This document shows positions 35,036 to 44,645 of a stretch of DNA of 64,000 bases, one piece after another; position 1 is the first letter of the stretch, and each line of letters opens with the position of its first letter. Location of the stretch: positions 77,446 through 141,445 of the forward strand of contig CAZDXB010000007.1 in NCBI GenBank assembly GCA_964509335.1, given 5' to 3'. Both the position numbers and the translations under genes were made by a program. Source of the stretch: CAZDXB01 sp964509335 (GTDB lineage Bacteria; Bacteroidota; Ignavibacteria; Kapaibacteriales; UBA2268). The notes under the pieces were generated by a model that ran no database searches, was not told where the DNA came from, and worked only from the letters and a program-made list of their open reading frames with translations.

Positions 35036-35491
35036 ATGAAAAAACTGCTCTTACTCTCGATTCTTTCGCTCGCGTTAACTTATTACGCAGCCGCTCACAC
35101 TAATAAAAACGAGCGAGCTCAACGCCAACCGACAGGATTATTCGACTATCAGTGGAATACTGTTTCAAACTTCTCTTTTCCCTTATGTAACAACGGAATT
35201 GCGTTTCTCGATATTGAAGAGAACTTAGGCGGCGGCTTCTGGCCTCGAGGCTCTTCTTATCAATATCTTTTTGCCGGCGGCTTTTGGTTCGCCGCGAAAA
35301 AGTGGATAGCGGCGGATTCGCTGAAGTCTAAGGACGATACCGTTCATTATAGGAAATTGAACAAACTATGCGAGATTGGATATAATCCTAATTCCGGAGT
35401 GTCTTGGATGTTTCCGGGAACAGTGGAAGACGGAGACTCCGTTAAAACCGAAAAAGAAAAAAATACAGAGTTTATTTTTCGACCGATATGA
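35036..35491 (+). CDS. N-terminal part of a frameshifted T9SS cargo protein
   Basis: Encodes residues 1-151: a signal peptide (MKKLLLLSILSLALTYYAAA) and a beta-rich region (GGGFWPRGSSYQYLFAGGFWFAAKKW). The frame ends at TGA 35489-35491. The sequence after the A7 run (gaaaaaaat, ~35458-35465) makes sense in the -1 frame: KYRVYFSTD leads straight into the next ORF. With one A added the two would read as one protein of about 550 residues. The start has GGAG at 35024-35027. It could be a true mutation, a sequencing indel or programmed slippage on the run A-AAA-AAT. Confidence 0.75.
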   Translation: MKKLLLLSILSLALTYYAAAHTNKNERAQRQPTGLFDYQWNTVSNFSFPLCNNGIAFLDIEENLGGGFWPRGSSYQYLFAGGFWFAAKKWIAADSLKSKDDTVHYRKLNKLCEIGYNPNSGVSWMFPGTVEDGDSVKTEKEKNTEFIFRPI

Positions 35492-36690
35492 ACGAAAACG
35501 GAACTCCCGTTAACGCCGAAGACGGTCCGAACTGGCCCCTCTGGAAAACGGATAATTCCTCAAAATTATCTTCGAGCCGGTATATTCACAAGGTAGAAGA
35601 CAGAAATACAAACAGTTATCCGTTGGGTCCGGCTTATTTCTCCGACGAAGATATATACTGTTCTTATAAAGATACGGATTTATCTTACTTTGAAGGAGGC
35701 TCGGACTTTAGAAAGAATCTCGGCTATCCTTTAGGTTTGCAATTCGAACAATTGATTCTTAGTTGGGACGACGAAGAAAAAAAAGATATGATTGTCGTTT
35801 ATTATAAAGCTATTAATACTTCTCAAGACACTTTGTTTGATTGTTGGTTCGCTCCGGTTTACGATATGGATTTAGCCGTAGCGCCAAAAACGATGGCGGG
35901 CGCGGCAAACGATTTCGTTAGATATTACGACGAAGACGAGTCGTTGAATATGGCGGTAGCGTGGTCGGATACTACCGTTCCCGGGGAAAAAGACCTCGGC
36001 TATTTAGCTTGCTCTTTTGTTTTATCGCCCGCCGTGGACGAAAACGGCTATTTAATTAACGGCAACGGAATAAGCGAAAATCTTGAAAACCAATTAGGAT
36101 TGACCGGTTTTCGTAGATGGCCTATTCAAGAAGATTTACAGGATGACGAAGCGAGATATAAATTTCTATCGAGCGGAATTATTGATAAGTATGCGGGCGA
36201 ACCGGGAGATTATCGACTGCTATTTTCCACCGGACCGTTTCATATGCTTCCCGGAGACACGGCGCAAGTGGGAGTGCAAATCAATTTTGCGATGCCCGCT
36301 CTCGGCGGCGAAGCGACGGGAGAAACCGAAGATTTGACAGATTTAGTCGAGAAAGTGGAAGAAGGACAGGAATACTTTAGTAATATCTTGACAAATGTAA
36401 GAGAATATGAATCTTATAGGGAGGGTTCTTTATCTGTATTTCCAAATCCCGCTTCGGAACGGATATACGTCGATTACGTATTAAATTCCGACGCTGAGAC
36501 TTCCGTCGAACTATACAATCTAAGCGGCGAAATGGTCGGCAAGGCTCCCAATATACCCGCTTCGGCTGGTCGCCATAGAATACAACTCGACTTGACCGAT
36601 TTCGACGGGAATAGCTTGCCGCCGGGTGTTTACTATTGCGTCTTGAAATCAGGCGTTAAAAGGGAAAGCGCGAAGTTGATTGTTTATTAA
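35488..36690 (+). CDS. C-terminal part of a frameshifted T9SS cargo protein
   Basis: A 400-codon frame starting at ATG 35488, inside the TGA of the upstream part (ATGA overlap). It lacks a signal peptide and continues the beta-rich region of the upstream half. It ends in a T9SS sorting domain (LSVFPNPASERIYVDYVLN...REHAKLIVY-like end, read as RESAKLIVY). Alone it could not be exported, so it is most likely the second half of one gene split at the A-run near 35458. The body is unrecognised. Confidence 0.75.
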   Translation: MNENGTPVNAEDGPNWPLWKTDNSSKLSSSRYIHKVEDRNTNSYPLGPAYFSDEDIYCSYKDTDLSYFEGGSDFRKNLGYPLGLQFEQLILSWDDEEKKDMIVVYYKAINTSQDTLFDCWFAPVYDMDLAVAPKTMAGAANDFVRYYDEDESLNMAVAWSDTTVPGEKDLGYLACSFVLSPAVDENGYLINGNGISENLENQLGLTGFRRWPIQEDLQDDEARYKFLSSGIIDKYAGEPGDYRLLFSTGPFHMLPGDTAQVGVQINFAMPALGGEATGETEDLTDLVEKVEEGQEYFSNILTNVREYESYREGSLSVFPNPASERIYVDYVLNSDAETSVELYNLSGEMVGKAPNIPASAGRHRIQLDLTDFDGNSLPPGVYYCVLKSGVKRESAKLIVY

Positions 36691-37036
36691 ATTCGATTGA
36701 GAGCTTATTCTTCTCAGAGAGTGACTCAAAACTCAATTGTATCGAATTTCGAACCCTTCTGGTAAACCCGAAGGGGAGTAAAAAAAATAGTTATTAGAGA
36801 ACCTCTTCAATTTGTTGGAATCGTTATTTACCGATGCGTATCCCAAAGCAACCTTTGCGTTTCGGCAATATCATATATCAGCGTCTAATAATTATGTATA
36901 TAGATATAGTTACGATATTAATTTTATGATTAAATAAAGTAATATATAGAACTTGCGCCGCTTCCCGAAGCTAGGTAACTTAAAGGCAAAGATATAAAGC
37001 TGAAATTAAGTTTAACGACAAAAAATGGGGGACAAA
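36691..37036. other. Intergenic stretch
   Basis: It holds one hairpin, CCCTTC-t-GG-taaa-CC-c-GAAGGG (36754-36775), without a T-run on the plus strand, and AT-rich sequence before the next gene. No supported gene. Confidence 0.4.
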
Positions 37037-37690
37037 ATGAAACATCTTCTATGCCTTTTAGTTATCTTGCTTACGCTTTCTTCTTGCGCTTCGATAGAGC
37101 CGGAGGATTTGCAGCCTTATCCCACAAAGAATAAAACGCTTCTGCCCGCGCTGGAAACGGTAATCGACGCGACTAGCTTCGAAAACGCTTATTCTTCTCG
37201 TAAATCTTCGCCTTTAGTTCAAGTGAATAATGATTTTATTAAACAACCTAATGTTTTAGGCGCTAGAAACGCTAAAATACAAGACGCTATAACAATCTTT
37301 GAAAGAGAAGTGAATCAAAACATAATCAATCCTTACGGCAAAAAGAAAGGCTCGATTTTGTGTAAAATAGCTTTTCATAACACTGAAGGCGGCGGTAAGT
37401 TTTTTGGGCTAGTTTCAATCTTTTCTTTAGGAGCGCCGTTTCTTATTGGAGCCCCTCTGGAAAATCGAGAAACTTCTATTGATTTAGAAGTAGAAATCTA
37501 TGATTTAGACGGCAATCTTATCGGGCGATATAACTCACAGTGTCAGGAAACGGCTTGGGTCGCTCTATATTATGGCTATCAAAAATCAAAATGCGCTAGA
37601 AAATCAAATATCGACGCTTTCAAATGCGCTATGTATAAAATCAAAAAACAAATAGGAAAAGACGCCGCTCGATTGAAGGCGCAATTATAG
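37037..37690 (+). CDS. Lipoprotein of unknown function
   Basis: A 217-residue lipoprotein. I use ATG 37037 (MKHLLCLLVILLTLSSC), which has GGGGG just upstream; the earlier ATG at 37025 overlaps that site. The lipobox is LTLSS-C. The mature part has an alternating strand/helix pattern with segments such as EVEIYDLDGNLIGRYN, plausible for a periplasmic binding or assembly protein. It is monocistronic as far as I can see. Function unknown. Confidence 0.78.
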   Translation: MKHLLCLLVILLTLSSCASIEPEDLQPYPTKNKTLLPALETVIDATSFENAYSSRKSSPLVQVNNDFIKQPNVLGARNAKIQDAITIFEREVNQNIINPYGKKKGSILCKIAFHNTEGGGKFFGLVSIFSLGAPFLIGAPLENRETSIDLEVEIYDLDGNLIGRYNSQCQETAWVALYYGYQKSKCARKSNIDAFKCAMYKIKKQIGKDAARLKAQL

Positions 37691-37853
37691 AACTATTTTT
37701 ATTAAAAATAATTAACGGAGTTAAAATCGCGAATTTTCATACTTAAAATTTATAAATCGGAAAAAATTCCTTATCTTCTCGTTTTTTAAAATGGCGAAAA
37801 GGATTATGAAATAATTAACTGCGTAGTTATAAGTCAAACATTGAGGAGGAAGA

Positions 37854-39551
37854 ATGTTTAAAGGACACCCAAAAGGTCTATTCGTAGCGTTTTTCGCTAA
37901 TATGGGCGAGCGCTTCGGTTACTACACAATGCTCGCGATATTCACTCTGTTCCTTCAAGCTAAATACGGCTTCGATTCAGGAACAGCCGGGCAAATTTAC
38001 GGAGGCTTTTTAGCCGCGGTTTACTTTCTGCCCTTAGTCGGCGGTATAATTGCCGACCGTTACTTAGGGTACGGAAAGACAATCAGCTTGGGTTTAATTA
38101 TAATGTTCATAGGCTACTTTTTGTTAGCCGTGCCCAGCGCGAAAGGCGAAGCGTTATGGCTGGTCATATTCGCTTTGGTAGTAATTTCACTTGGAACGGG
38201 ATTTTTTAAAGGCAACCTACAAGCTTTGGTGGGGAACCTTTACGATGACCCGAAATACAGCGAAAACAGAGACATAGCGTTCAATGTTTTTTATATGGGA
38301 ATAAATATCGGCGCTATGTTCGCTCCCACGGCGGCGAGAGCCGTTTACAGCTGGGTTCTCGGCTGGAGCGGATTCACTTATCATCCCGCTTTGCCCGCTT
38401 TGGCAAACAAATATATCGAAGGCACAGCGACGGCTAAACACGTCCAAGATTTGTTGGAATTAGCCAAGAATCAAGTGGCGGGAATAACTCAATCGGGTTT
38501 GATGGAATTTAGCCAGAATTACGTGGACGCGCTTAGCCACGGCTACCACTTTGGTTTTGGCGTAGCTTGCATTTCGCTAGTTATTTCGATGATTGTGTTC
38601 TGGGGCTTTAAAAAGCTATACAAAACGGCTGATATGACCGAAAAGCAAAAAGCCGAAAGCGCGGAACACAAGGACAAAGTCGTTACTCTTACGGCAGACC
38701 AAGTAAAGAACAGATTAATCGCTTTGGGTCTGGTATTTTTGGTCGTTATATTTTTCTGGATGTCTTTCCATCAAAACGGCTTCGCGATGACAATGTTCGC
38801 CAGAGACTACACTCAAGATATTGTCGGTATAGGAACATACTTCTGGTTCGACCTCTGGGGATTGCTTTGCATCGCTATTACAATCGGTTCTATATACTAC
38901 CTGCTAAGACCGAAGAGCGTAACGCTCACAAAAGTAATAAGCGCTATAACGGCTGTAGTTTTCGCCGTTTTGACTTATCTCAGATTTCAAACTTATTCGG
39001 CAACGAACGACTTTACGCCCGAGATGTTCCAACACCTTAATCCATTCTTTATAGTGGCGCTAACTCCAATAGTCATCGGTTTCTTTGCGTATCTGAAGAA
39101 GAAGAACAAAGAGCCGAGCGCGCCCAAGAAAATCGGTATCGGAATGTTAATAACGGGCGTCGCGTTTTCATTGTTAATAATAGCCTCGTTTAGTCTAATC
39201 GGCTACAGTCCGGCTGAAATTAACGAAACCAGAATTCCGAACGAAGCCTTGGCGGTAACGCCTTACTGGCTTATCGGAACGTATTTTACAATGACAATAG
39301 CAGAGCTGTTCCTTTCGCCAATGGGAATATCCTTCGTGTCGAAGGTTTCGCCGCCGAAATACAAAGGTTTGATGCAAGGCGGCTGGCTCGCGGCTACGGC
39401 GGTAGGAAACTACTTAGTAGGCGTTATGGGATACTTCTGGAAGAGCGTTCCTCTCTGGGCGTTCTGGGCGATTCTCGTTTCGTTTTGCATACTTTCCGCT
39501 TTATTCATTTTCTCGATTTTAAAACGTTTGGAAAAGGCTTCGGAAGCGTAA
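37854..39551 (+). CDS. POT family peptide:H+ symporter
   Basis: A 565-residue inner-membrane carrier of the proton-coupled oligopeptide transporter (PTR2/POT) family. The N terminus NMGERFGYYTMLAIFTLFLQ carries the E-R-F-YY motif for proton coupling. GGIIADRYLGYGKT and FFKGNLQALVGNLYDDP are the other family signatures. About 12-14 membrane helices are predicted. It starts at ATG 37854 behind a perfect AGGAGG and ends at a strong terminator. Di- and tripeptides are the expected substrates, fitting a proteolytic lifestyle with secreted proteases. Confidence 0.93.
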   Translation: MFKGHPKGLFVAFFANMGERFGYYTMLAIFTLFLQAKYGFDSGTAGQIYGGFLAAVYFLPLVGGIIADRYLGYGKTISLGLIIMFIGYFLLAVPSAKGEALWLVIFALVVISLGTGFFKGNLQALVGNLYDDPKYSENRDIAFNVFYMGINIGAMFAPTAARAVYSWVLGWSGFTYHPALPALANKYIEGTATAKHVQDLLELAKNQVAGITQSGLMEFSQNYVDALSHGYHFGFGVACISLVISMIVFWGFKKLYKTADMTEKQKAESAEHKDKVVTLTADQVKNRLIALGLVFLVVIFFWMSFHQNGFAMTMFARDYTQDIVGIGTYFWFDLWGLLCIAITIGSIYYLLRPKSVTLTKVISAITAVVFAVLTYLRFQTYSATNDFTPEMFQHLNPFFIVALTPIVIGFFAYLKKKNKEPSAPKKIGIGMLITGVAFSLLIIASFSLIGYSPAEINETRIPNEALAVTPYWLIGTYFTMTIAELFLSPMGISFVSKVSPPKYKGLMQGGWLAATAVGNYLVGVMGYFWKSVPLWAFWAILVSFCILSALFIFSILKRLEKASEA

Positions 39552-39576
39552 TCCCGACGAAATATCCAAATAATAA

Positions 39577-39606
39577 AAGGCGTTCTTAACGGAACGCCTT
39601 TTTTTA
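39577..39606 (+). terminator. Rho-independent terminator after the POT transporter
   Basis: A 9-bp stem AAGGCGTTC/GAACGCCTT with a 6-nt loop, then TTTTT. A weaker stem CTACAAA/TTTGTAG (39627-39656) may serve the convergent MDR gene. Confidence 0.88.
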
Positions 39607-39683
39607 TGTTTTTTTAAGGAGAAAAGCTACAAACATCTCGACGAATTGATTTGTAGTTTTTAGGTTGCGCGTTAATCTTGCCG

Positions 39684-40703
39684 TTAACTTGTTCCCGATA
39701 CTTTCAGTACGACTTTGCCTTTTGTCTTGGCTTGTTCGATTAATTTATGCGTTTCAACTATATCGCTCATCGGTTTTATCGCCGATATTATCGGTTTTAT
39801 TTTGTCTTTTTCGAGTAAATTGAACAAAGTATTCAAATCGCCCACGAACCAATCGTTATGTTTTTTTCGCAACGCCCCAATCGAATAAAACGCCGTCGAG
39901 CGTCCGTTAGGAAATAAGTTCCACAATTTAAGTTTAATCAAATCGAGAATCGGGCTTCCGCCGTTTCCAACGACGGAATTATAGAAACCGTAAGATACTA
40001 GTTTCCCCCCTTTCTTTAAAGAACTGAACGACCTCTTCAAATTCTCGCCGCCAATTGGGTCAAATACGGCGTTTACGCCGTTTTCAGTTTCATTTTTGAT
40101 TTTTTCGACAAAATCCTCGTTTTTGTAATCGATAGGAGAAGCTCCTAAATCGGCAACTATGTCATTCTTGCTTTTCGAAGCGGTTCCGTACATTTTAAGA
40201 CCAAATAACGCTCCTAATTGTAAAATAGCCGTTCCGACGGCTCCGCCGGCGCCGTGGACTAAAATACTCCGCCCTTTTTTGACTTTTGCGACTCTATGCA
40301 ACAATTGATAAGCCGTAACATAGGAGAGAATTAAACTAACCGCTTCGGCGGGATTAATATTGTCCGGCAAAGGCGTAAGTTTGTTTTCCGGCAAACACAA
40401 ATATTCCGAGTGCGCTCCGATTACCGTAAGGTCGGCTACTTTCTGTCCTAATTCAATCCGGCAGGCGCCGTCGCCCAATTTATCGACTACTCCCACCATA
40501 TCATATCCGGGAGAAAATGGCGGCTTCTTTTTTAACTCGGGGTATTTGCCTTTCCGAATCATGACGTCGGTAAAATTTACCCCAGCGTATAGAACTTTTA
40601 TTCTTACTTCGTTTGGTTTGGGTTCCGGCAGATTGTTTTCTTCTACAATTTTAAGAACTTCGGGCTTCCCGAATTCAGTAACAACAGCTCGTTTATAACT
40701 CAT
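39684..40703 (-). CDS. Quinone-oxidoreductase-like MDR enzyme
   Basis: A 339-residue NAD(P)H-dependent medium-chain dehydrogenase/reductase without the structural zinc lobe, like VAT-1 or QOR proteins. The GroES-like N-terminal half has PGYDMVGVV. The Rossmann half carries VHGAGGAVGTAILQLG, the nucleotide-binding AxxGxxG segment, and a VVLKVS end typical of the family. The substrate is unknown; quinones, enones or aldehydes are possible. It lies 8 bp downstream of the Ca2+-ATPase gene on the same strand, so the two may share an mRNA. Confidence 0.85.
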   Translation of the reverse strand: MSYKRAVVTEFGKPEVLKIVEENNLPEPKPNEVRIKVLYAGVNFTDVMIRKGKYPELKKKPPFSPGYDMVGVVDKLGDGACRIELGQKVADLTVIGAHSEYLCLPENKLTPLPDNINPAEAVSLILSYVTAYQLLHRVAKVKKGRSILVHGAGGAVGTAILQLGALFGLKMYGTASKSKNDIVADLGASPIDYKNEDFVEKIKNETENGVNAVFDPIGGENLKRSFSSLKKGGKLVSYGFYNSVVGNGGSPILDLIKLKLWNLFPNGRSTAFYSIGALRKKHNDWFVGDLNTLFNLLEKDKIKPIISAIKPMSDIVETHKLIEQAKTKGKVVLKVSGTS

Positions 40704-40711
40704 AAGTTCTT

Positions 40712-43510
40712 TTAAAAATCATTGTTGTTTTCGTCTTTCATCCTTCTTTCGAGCGCCGCTTCGTTGACGTCGTCTCGCGTTTTTCCGCGGGCGTAGTCTA
40801 TTAAAGCTCCGCTGATTTTTATAATTTCAACTATTATAATAATCGAGAATGTAATTCCGATAATTAATAGCCATTCGTTAGCGGTAAGCGGCGTTGTATC
40901 CAGCAAATCGTTCATAACGGGAATCGCCACCGCGGACACTTGCAACCCAACGGCTAAAAGCATTACCGCGAGTAAAATCGGATTTTTGAAAGGCGAGGCT
41001 TTGTCGATTCTCTCGCCGCCGGCGTAGGGCAAATCAAAGAAGAGCGACCTATCTATCGACCTAGAATTTTGAACGTTCCAAATCTGGAAGAACGCCAAAA
41101 CGCAAAAAGCCAAAGTTCTCGCTCTGTCCATTTGCTCTGGCGTCGCGTTGTAAATATCGGGCGTTGAATAATAGAAGACGCCTAGCGTGCCAATCATCAT
41201 TACGACTCCGCATATAAGCATTCTGTAGAGCATGGGCCTCGATATAAGAGGCGTCTCCTTATTTCGCGGGTAGAATACCATAACGTCTCCGTGCTCTTTC
41301 TCGAAGGCTAGCGGGAACGTTGAAGTGCCGTCGGTTACCAGATTAATCCATAGCAACTGAGCGGGAAGCACCGGCAAGGGCAAACCGACCGCCACCGACA
41401 TAGCGATGGTCAGAAGTCCGCCGAAGCTCGTCGCTAAAATGTAAGTTATGATATGTTGTAGATTGTGTAATACAATTCGCCCTCTGCGCACCGCTTTAAC
41501 GATTGTCGCGAAATTATCGTCGGTGAGAACCATATGAGCCGCTTCCTTGGAGACGTCCGTTCCGCTGCCCATAGCTACTCCAATATCCGCTTGTTTCAAG
41601 GCTGGAGCGTCGTTTACGCCGTCGCCGGTCATCGCTATTATATTCTTGTGCTTTTGAAGCTGTCTTACTATCCGGAATTTATGCTGGGGAGCGACTCTCG
41701 CGTAAACGTCTATTTTGGGAGCGCGTTCAAATAGTTCTTCGTCGCTTAACTCGTCAATTTCTTGACCGCTAATCGCTACCGGTATTTCTTTGTTTTCGCC
41801 GATACCGACGGACTTGGCAACGGCTTGAGCGGTTCGCGAATGGTCGCCGGTTATCATTACGACTTTAATTCCGGCGTTCCTACATCTCTTAACCGCCAAC
41901 GCCGCCTCAGGACGCACAGAGTCCTCGATTCCTGCGAAGCCGACGAAAGTCATATTTTGGAGTTTATTCAACTCCAAATCGCCTTCGACGTCTTTTTGGT
42001 CTATGCCGGCGAGAGCTAAAACGCGAAGCCCTTTTTTAGAAAAATCTATTATTTTTTTTCGAAGAAGGTCTAAATCCAAATCAATTTTGTTGCCGTCGAT
42101 ATCGAGCATATTTTTACAGCGCGACAAAATCACTTCCGGCGCGCCTTTGGCAAAAATGCAATTTTCTTCTTTGTTAGCGGCTTTAACAGCCATCATTTGG
42201 TTTTCCGATTCGAAAGGCAAATCTACGGAAATCGACCAATCCTCGGAATCAAATTCCAATTTTTCGGCGGCAATCATTAAAGCGCCTTCTGTCGGGTCGC
42301 CTTCAATTTTCCATTCATCGCCGTTATCGACTAATTCCGATTCGGTGCAAAGAGCGCTAATTTGAGTGAATTTTTTAAGAGCCTGCGAATCTTTATATTT
42401 TACGCGTTTTCCGTCTTCGCTTCTGACGATAGCCCCTTCCTTCAGATATCCGCTGCCGTGGGCTTTTAACTCGGCGTTTCCGCAGAAAAATCGAGTGGCG
42501 GTCATCTGATTTTTTGTTAGCGTCCCGGTTTTATCTGTGCATATAAAGTTGCAGCTGCCAAGAGTTTCCACCGCCGCCAGCTTTTTGACTATGGCGTTTC
42601 TTTTCGCCATTTGCGAAACTCCTATTGACAAAGTAATAGTTACCGCTACGGGCAGTCCTTCGGGAATAGCCGAAACGGCTAAGCCGACAGCGGTCAGGAA
42701 CATCGTTAGCCAATCGTTGCCTCGCAGAAAACCGACGAGGAAAATCAGGGCGACTATTATCATTATTCCAACGCTCAGGGCTTTGCTGAATTTCTCCATT
42801 TGCTTTTGCAAAGGCGAAACAGTCTCTTCGGCTTCCGCCACACGCGCGGAAATTTTTCCAAATTCGGTGTTTGCCCCGACGGCGGTTACGATGCCAACGC
42901 CCCTTCCCTTTTGAATTATTGACCCGGAATAAATCATATTCACTCTGTCGCCGAGCGGCGTTTTCTCGGCTATGTTGGCTTTTGCTTGTTTATTAATCGA
43001 GAACGACTCTCCGGTTAACATTGATTCGTCAACCAATAAGTTATGCGTCTCGATTAATCTGGCGTCGGCGGGAGCTCTCACTCCGCTTTCCAATAATACA
43101 ATGTCTCCGGCAACTACGTTCGTGGTGGGAATCGAAACGGCTTTGCCGTCTCTTATCACTTTCGCCATCGGCGCCGCCAAATTTCTTAAAGCTCTTAGCG
43201 CGTCGGATGCTCTACGCTCTTGGAAAAAACCTATTAAGGAATTTAAAACTACTACAAAAGCTATTACGATTGTATCTTTCAAATCGGCTAGGAACGCGTT
43301 GAGAATAGCCGCGACCATCAATATATATAAAACGGGGTCGTTGAACTGTTCTAACAATAAAACAATCCAATGCTTTTTCTTTTGCGTAATTAATTCGTTC
43401 TTCCCGTATTTATCGCGCATTTCATCGACGCGATTTTCGTTTAAACCGCTCTTCGAGGAAGTTCCAAAGTTTGTTAACGTTTCTTCTATCGTTTTTGAAT
43501 GCCAAGGCAT
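40712..43510 (-). CDS. P-type Ca2+-transporting ATPase (P2 type)
   Basis: A 932-residue inner-membrane cation pump. It has the dephosphorylation motif MLTGES, M4 ion-binding IPEGLP (283-287), the phosphorylation site D326-K-T-G-T-L-T-K, the nucleotide-binding domain, and the hinge MTGDGVNDAPALKQADIGVAMG. An N-terminal cation ATPase domain and six C-terminal helices are present. IPEGL and length point to the P2A/PMR1-like class exporting Ca2+ (or Mn2+); the sequence alone does not fix the ion. The MDR gene follows after 8 bp. Confidence 0.93.
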   Translation of the reverse strand: MPWHSKTIEETLTNFGTSSKSGLNENRVDEMRDKYGKNELITQKKKHWIVLLLEQFNDPVLYILMVAAILNAFLADLKDTIVIAFVVVLNSLIGFFQERRASDALRALRNLAAPMAKVIRDGKAVSIPTTNVVAGDIVLLESGVRAPADARLIETHNLLVDESMLTGESFSINKQAKANIAEKTPLGDRVNMIYSGSIIQKGRGVGIVTAVGANTEFGKISARVAEAEETVSPLQKQMEKFSKALSVGIMIIVALIFLVGFLRGNDWLTMFLTAVGLAVSAIPEGLPVAVTITLSIGVSQMAKRNAIVKKLAAVETLGSCNFICTDKTGTLTKNQMTATRFFCGNAELKAHGSGYLKEGAIVRSEDGKRVKYKDSQALKKFTQISALCTESELVDNGDEWKIEGDPTEGALMIAAEKLEFDSEDWSISVDLPFESENQMMAVKAANKEENCIFAKGAPEVILSRCKNMLDIDGNKIDLDLDLLRKKIIDFSKKGLRVLALAGIDQKDVEGDLELNKLQNMTFVGFAGIEDSVRPEAALAVKRCRNAGIKVVMITGDHSRTAQAVAKSVGIGENKEIPVAISGQEIDELSDEELFERAPKIDVYARVAPQHKFRIVRQLQKHKNIIAMTGDGVNDAPALKQADIGVAMGSGTDVSKEAAHMVLTDDNFATIVKAVRRGRIVLHNLQHIITYILATSFGGLLTIAMSVAVGLPLPVLPAQLLWINLVTDGTSTFPLAFEKEHGDVMVFYPRNKETPLISRPMLYRMLICGVVMMIGTLGVFYYSTPDIYNATPEQMDRARTLAFCVLAFFQIWNVQNSRSIDRSLFFDLPYAGGERIDKASPFKNPILLAVMLLAVGLQVSAVAIPVMNDLLDTTPLTANEWLLIIGITFSIIIIVEIIKISGALIDYARGKTRDDVNEAALERRMKDENNNDF

Positions 43511-43592
43511 ATTAAAAGTTCACCCTTTTGTTTGACCGTCCGTTTCCTTATGATTTGTCTATTTAACAAGTTATTGATTAATCTTTCGTTTT

Positions 43593-44249
43593 TTATTCTG
43601 GAGAAGAATACTTTTCGGCTTCTTCAATAGCTTGTTTTTGATTTACTATGTTTATAGTTAAAATTCCCGACTCGTCAACCATAATTGAAATCATATATTC
43701 TAAACTTTCATCGACGGGTCTATCCATTCTATGATTTGTGTAAATCGCTCCTTTCAATTCCTCGACTATTTGATTTTCGGGTAACTCGTCTTTTTTCTTC
43801 ATCAATCTTTCATTGGCTTCTTTAGCTCTTTTAAACTCTTCGCTCATAGGTATTCCCGCTTTGTCGGCTATTATCTTAGCTTGCTCCATTGCTTTTTCGT
43901 AATCGCCTTTGTAAACGAAGTTAATAGAGTTGAAGCTCTGCCCGGGGGCGTTGACGGAAGTGGTTTCCGACATCTCCGGTTGATACTCCAAACCTTCCGG
44001 CTCGATAAATCCCAATTCTTGAACCCATTTCGGCAACCTGATTGAATCGTTTTCTATAGAATTGTCGCCGCTTTTTTTGTTCTCTTGCATAGACACTTCT
44101 TTACTAGTCGTCATTGAAGCTTCGTTTTGAACTCCTTTTTCTTTCTCTTCCGATTCGGAAGCTCCGCCTTCTTGGTTTTTAGAGGAGCAACCGAAAGACA
44201 ACATTATAATTAACGAAAAATACAACACCGCTATAAGATTCTTCTTCAT
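43593..44249 (-). CDS. Lipoprotein of unknown function
   Basis: A 218-residue lipoprotein. ATG 44249 (MKKNLIAVLYFSL) is the better start, with GGGATAG ~7 nt upstream; the longer frame to 44276 adds only a hydrophobic run without a site. The lipobox is LSFG-C. The next ~60 residues are Ser/Glu/Lys-rich and flexible. The rest is helical with a repeated acidic pattern (EQAKIIADKAGIPMSEEF) and strands near the end. Function unknown. Confidence 0.75.
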   Translation of the reverse strand: MKKNLIAVLYFSLIIMLSFGCSSKNQEGGASESEEKEKGVQNEASMTTSKEVSMQENKKSGDNSIENDSIRLPKWVQELGFIEPEGLEYQPEMSETTSVNAPGQSFNSINFVYKGDYEKAMEQAKIIADKAGIPMSEEFKRAKEANERLMKKKDELPENQIVEELKGAIYTNHRMDRPVDESLEYMISIMVDESGILTINIVNQKQAIEEAEKYSSPE

Positions 44250-44645
44250 ATTTACTATCCCGCTTAATAACAACAATAATTAAGAGTAAACTCAAATATA
44301 AGTCAATCGCGAATTTAAACAAAATTTTATTGAGACAACGTTGCATAAGAAAATTAATTCAAAAAAAAATAAAATATTTTGGGCGGTATATAGTTTTTTA
44401 TTAAATGATTTATGACTTAAATTAGTTAGTATTAATATATTGTAATTTTTGCGACTGAATTATGAACCGATTAAAATCAGTTCCTATCAACGGCGGAATT
44501 TTATAATTGAAAGGGCTTTGGCGGTCGCTAAGGCGGACTTGCTAAATAGCGCGTCCTACTCAAAGACTTCAGAATAAATTATTGACTAACTATTTTTTTT
44601 ATTATATTTTAATTTTAGTTATTAATAATCAATCGAAAATCAATT
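44250..44645. other. Intergenic region of divergent genes
   Basis: AT-rich region between the lipoprotein (minus) and the PEP-synthase-like fusion (plus). TTGACT ... TATTTT (44583-~44611, about 17 nt apart) could be a weak promoter for the plus-strand gene. No gene supported. Confidence 0.35.
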
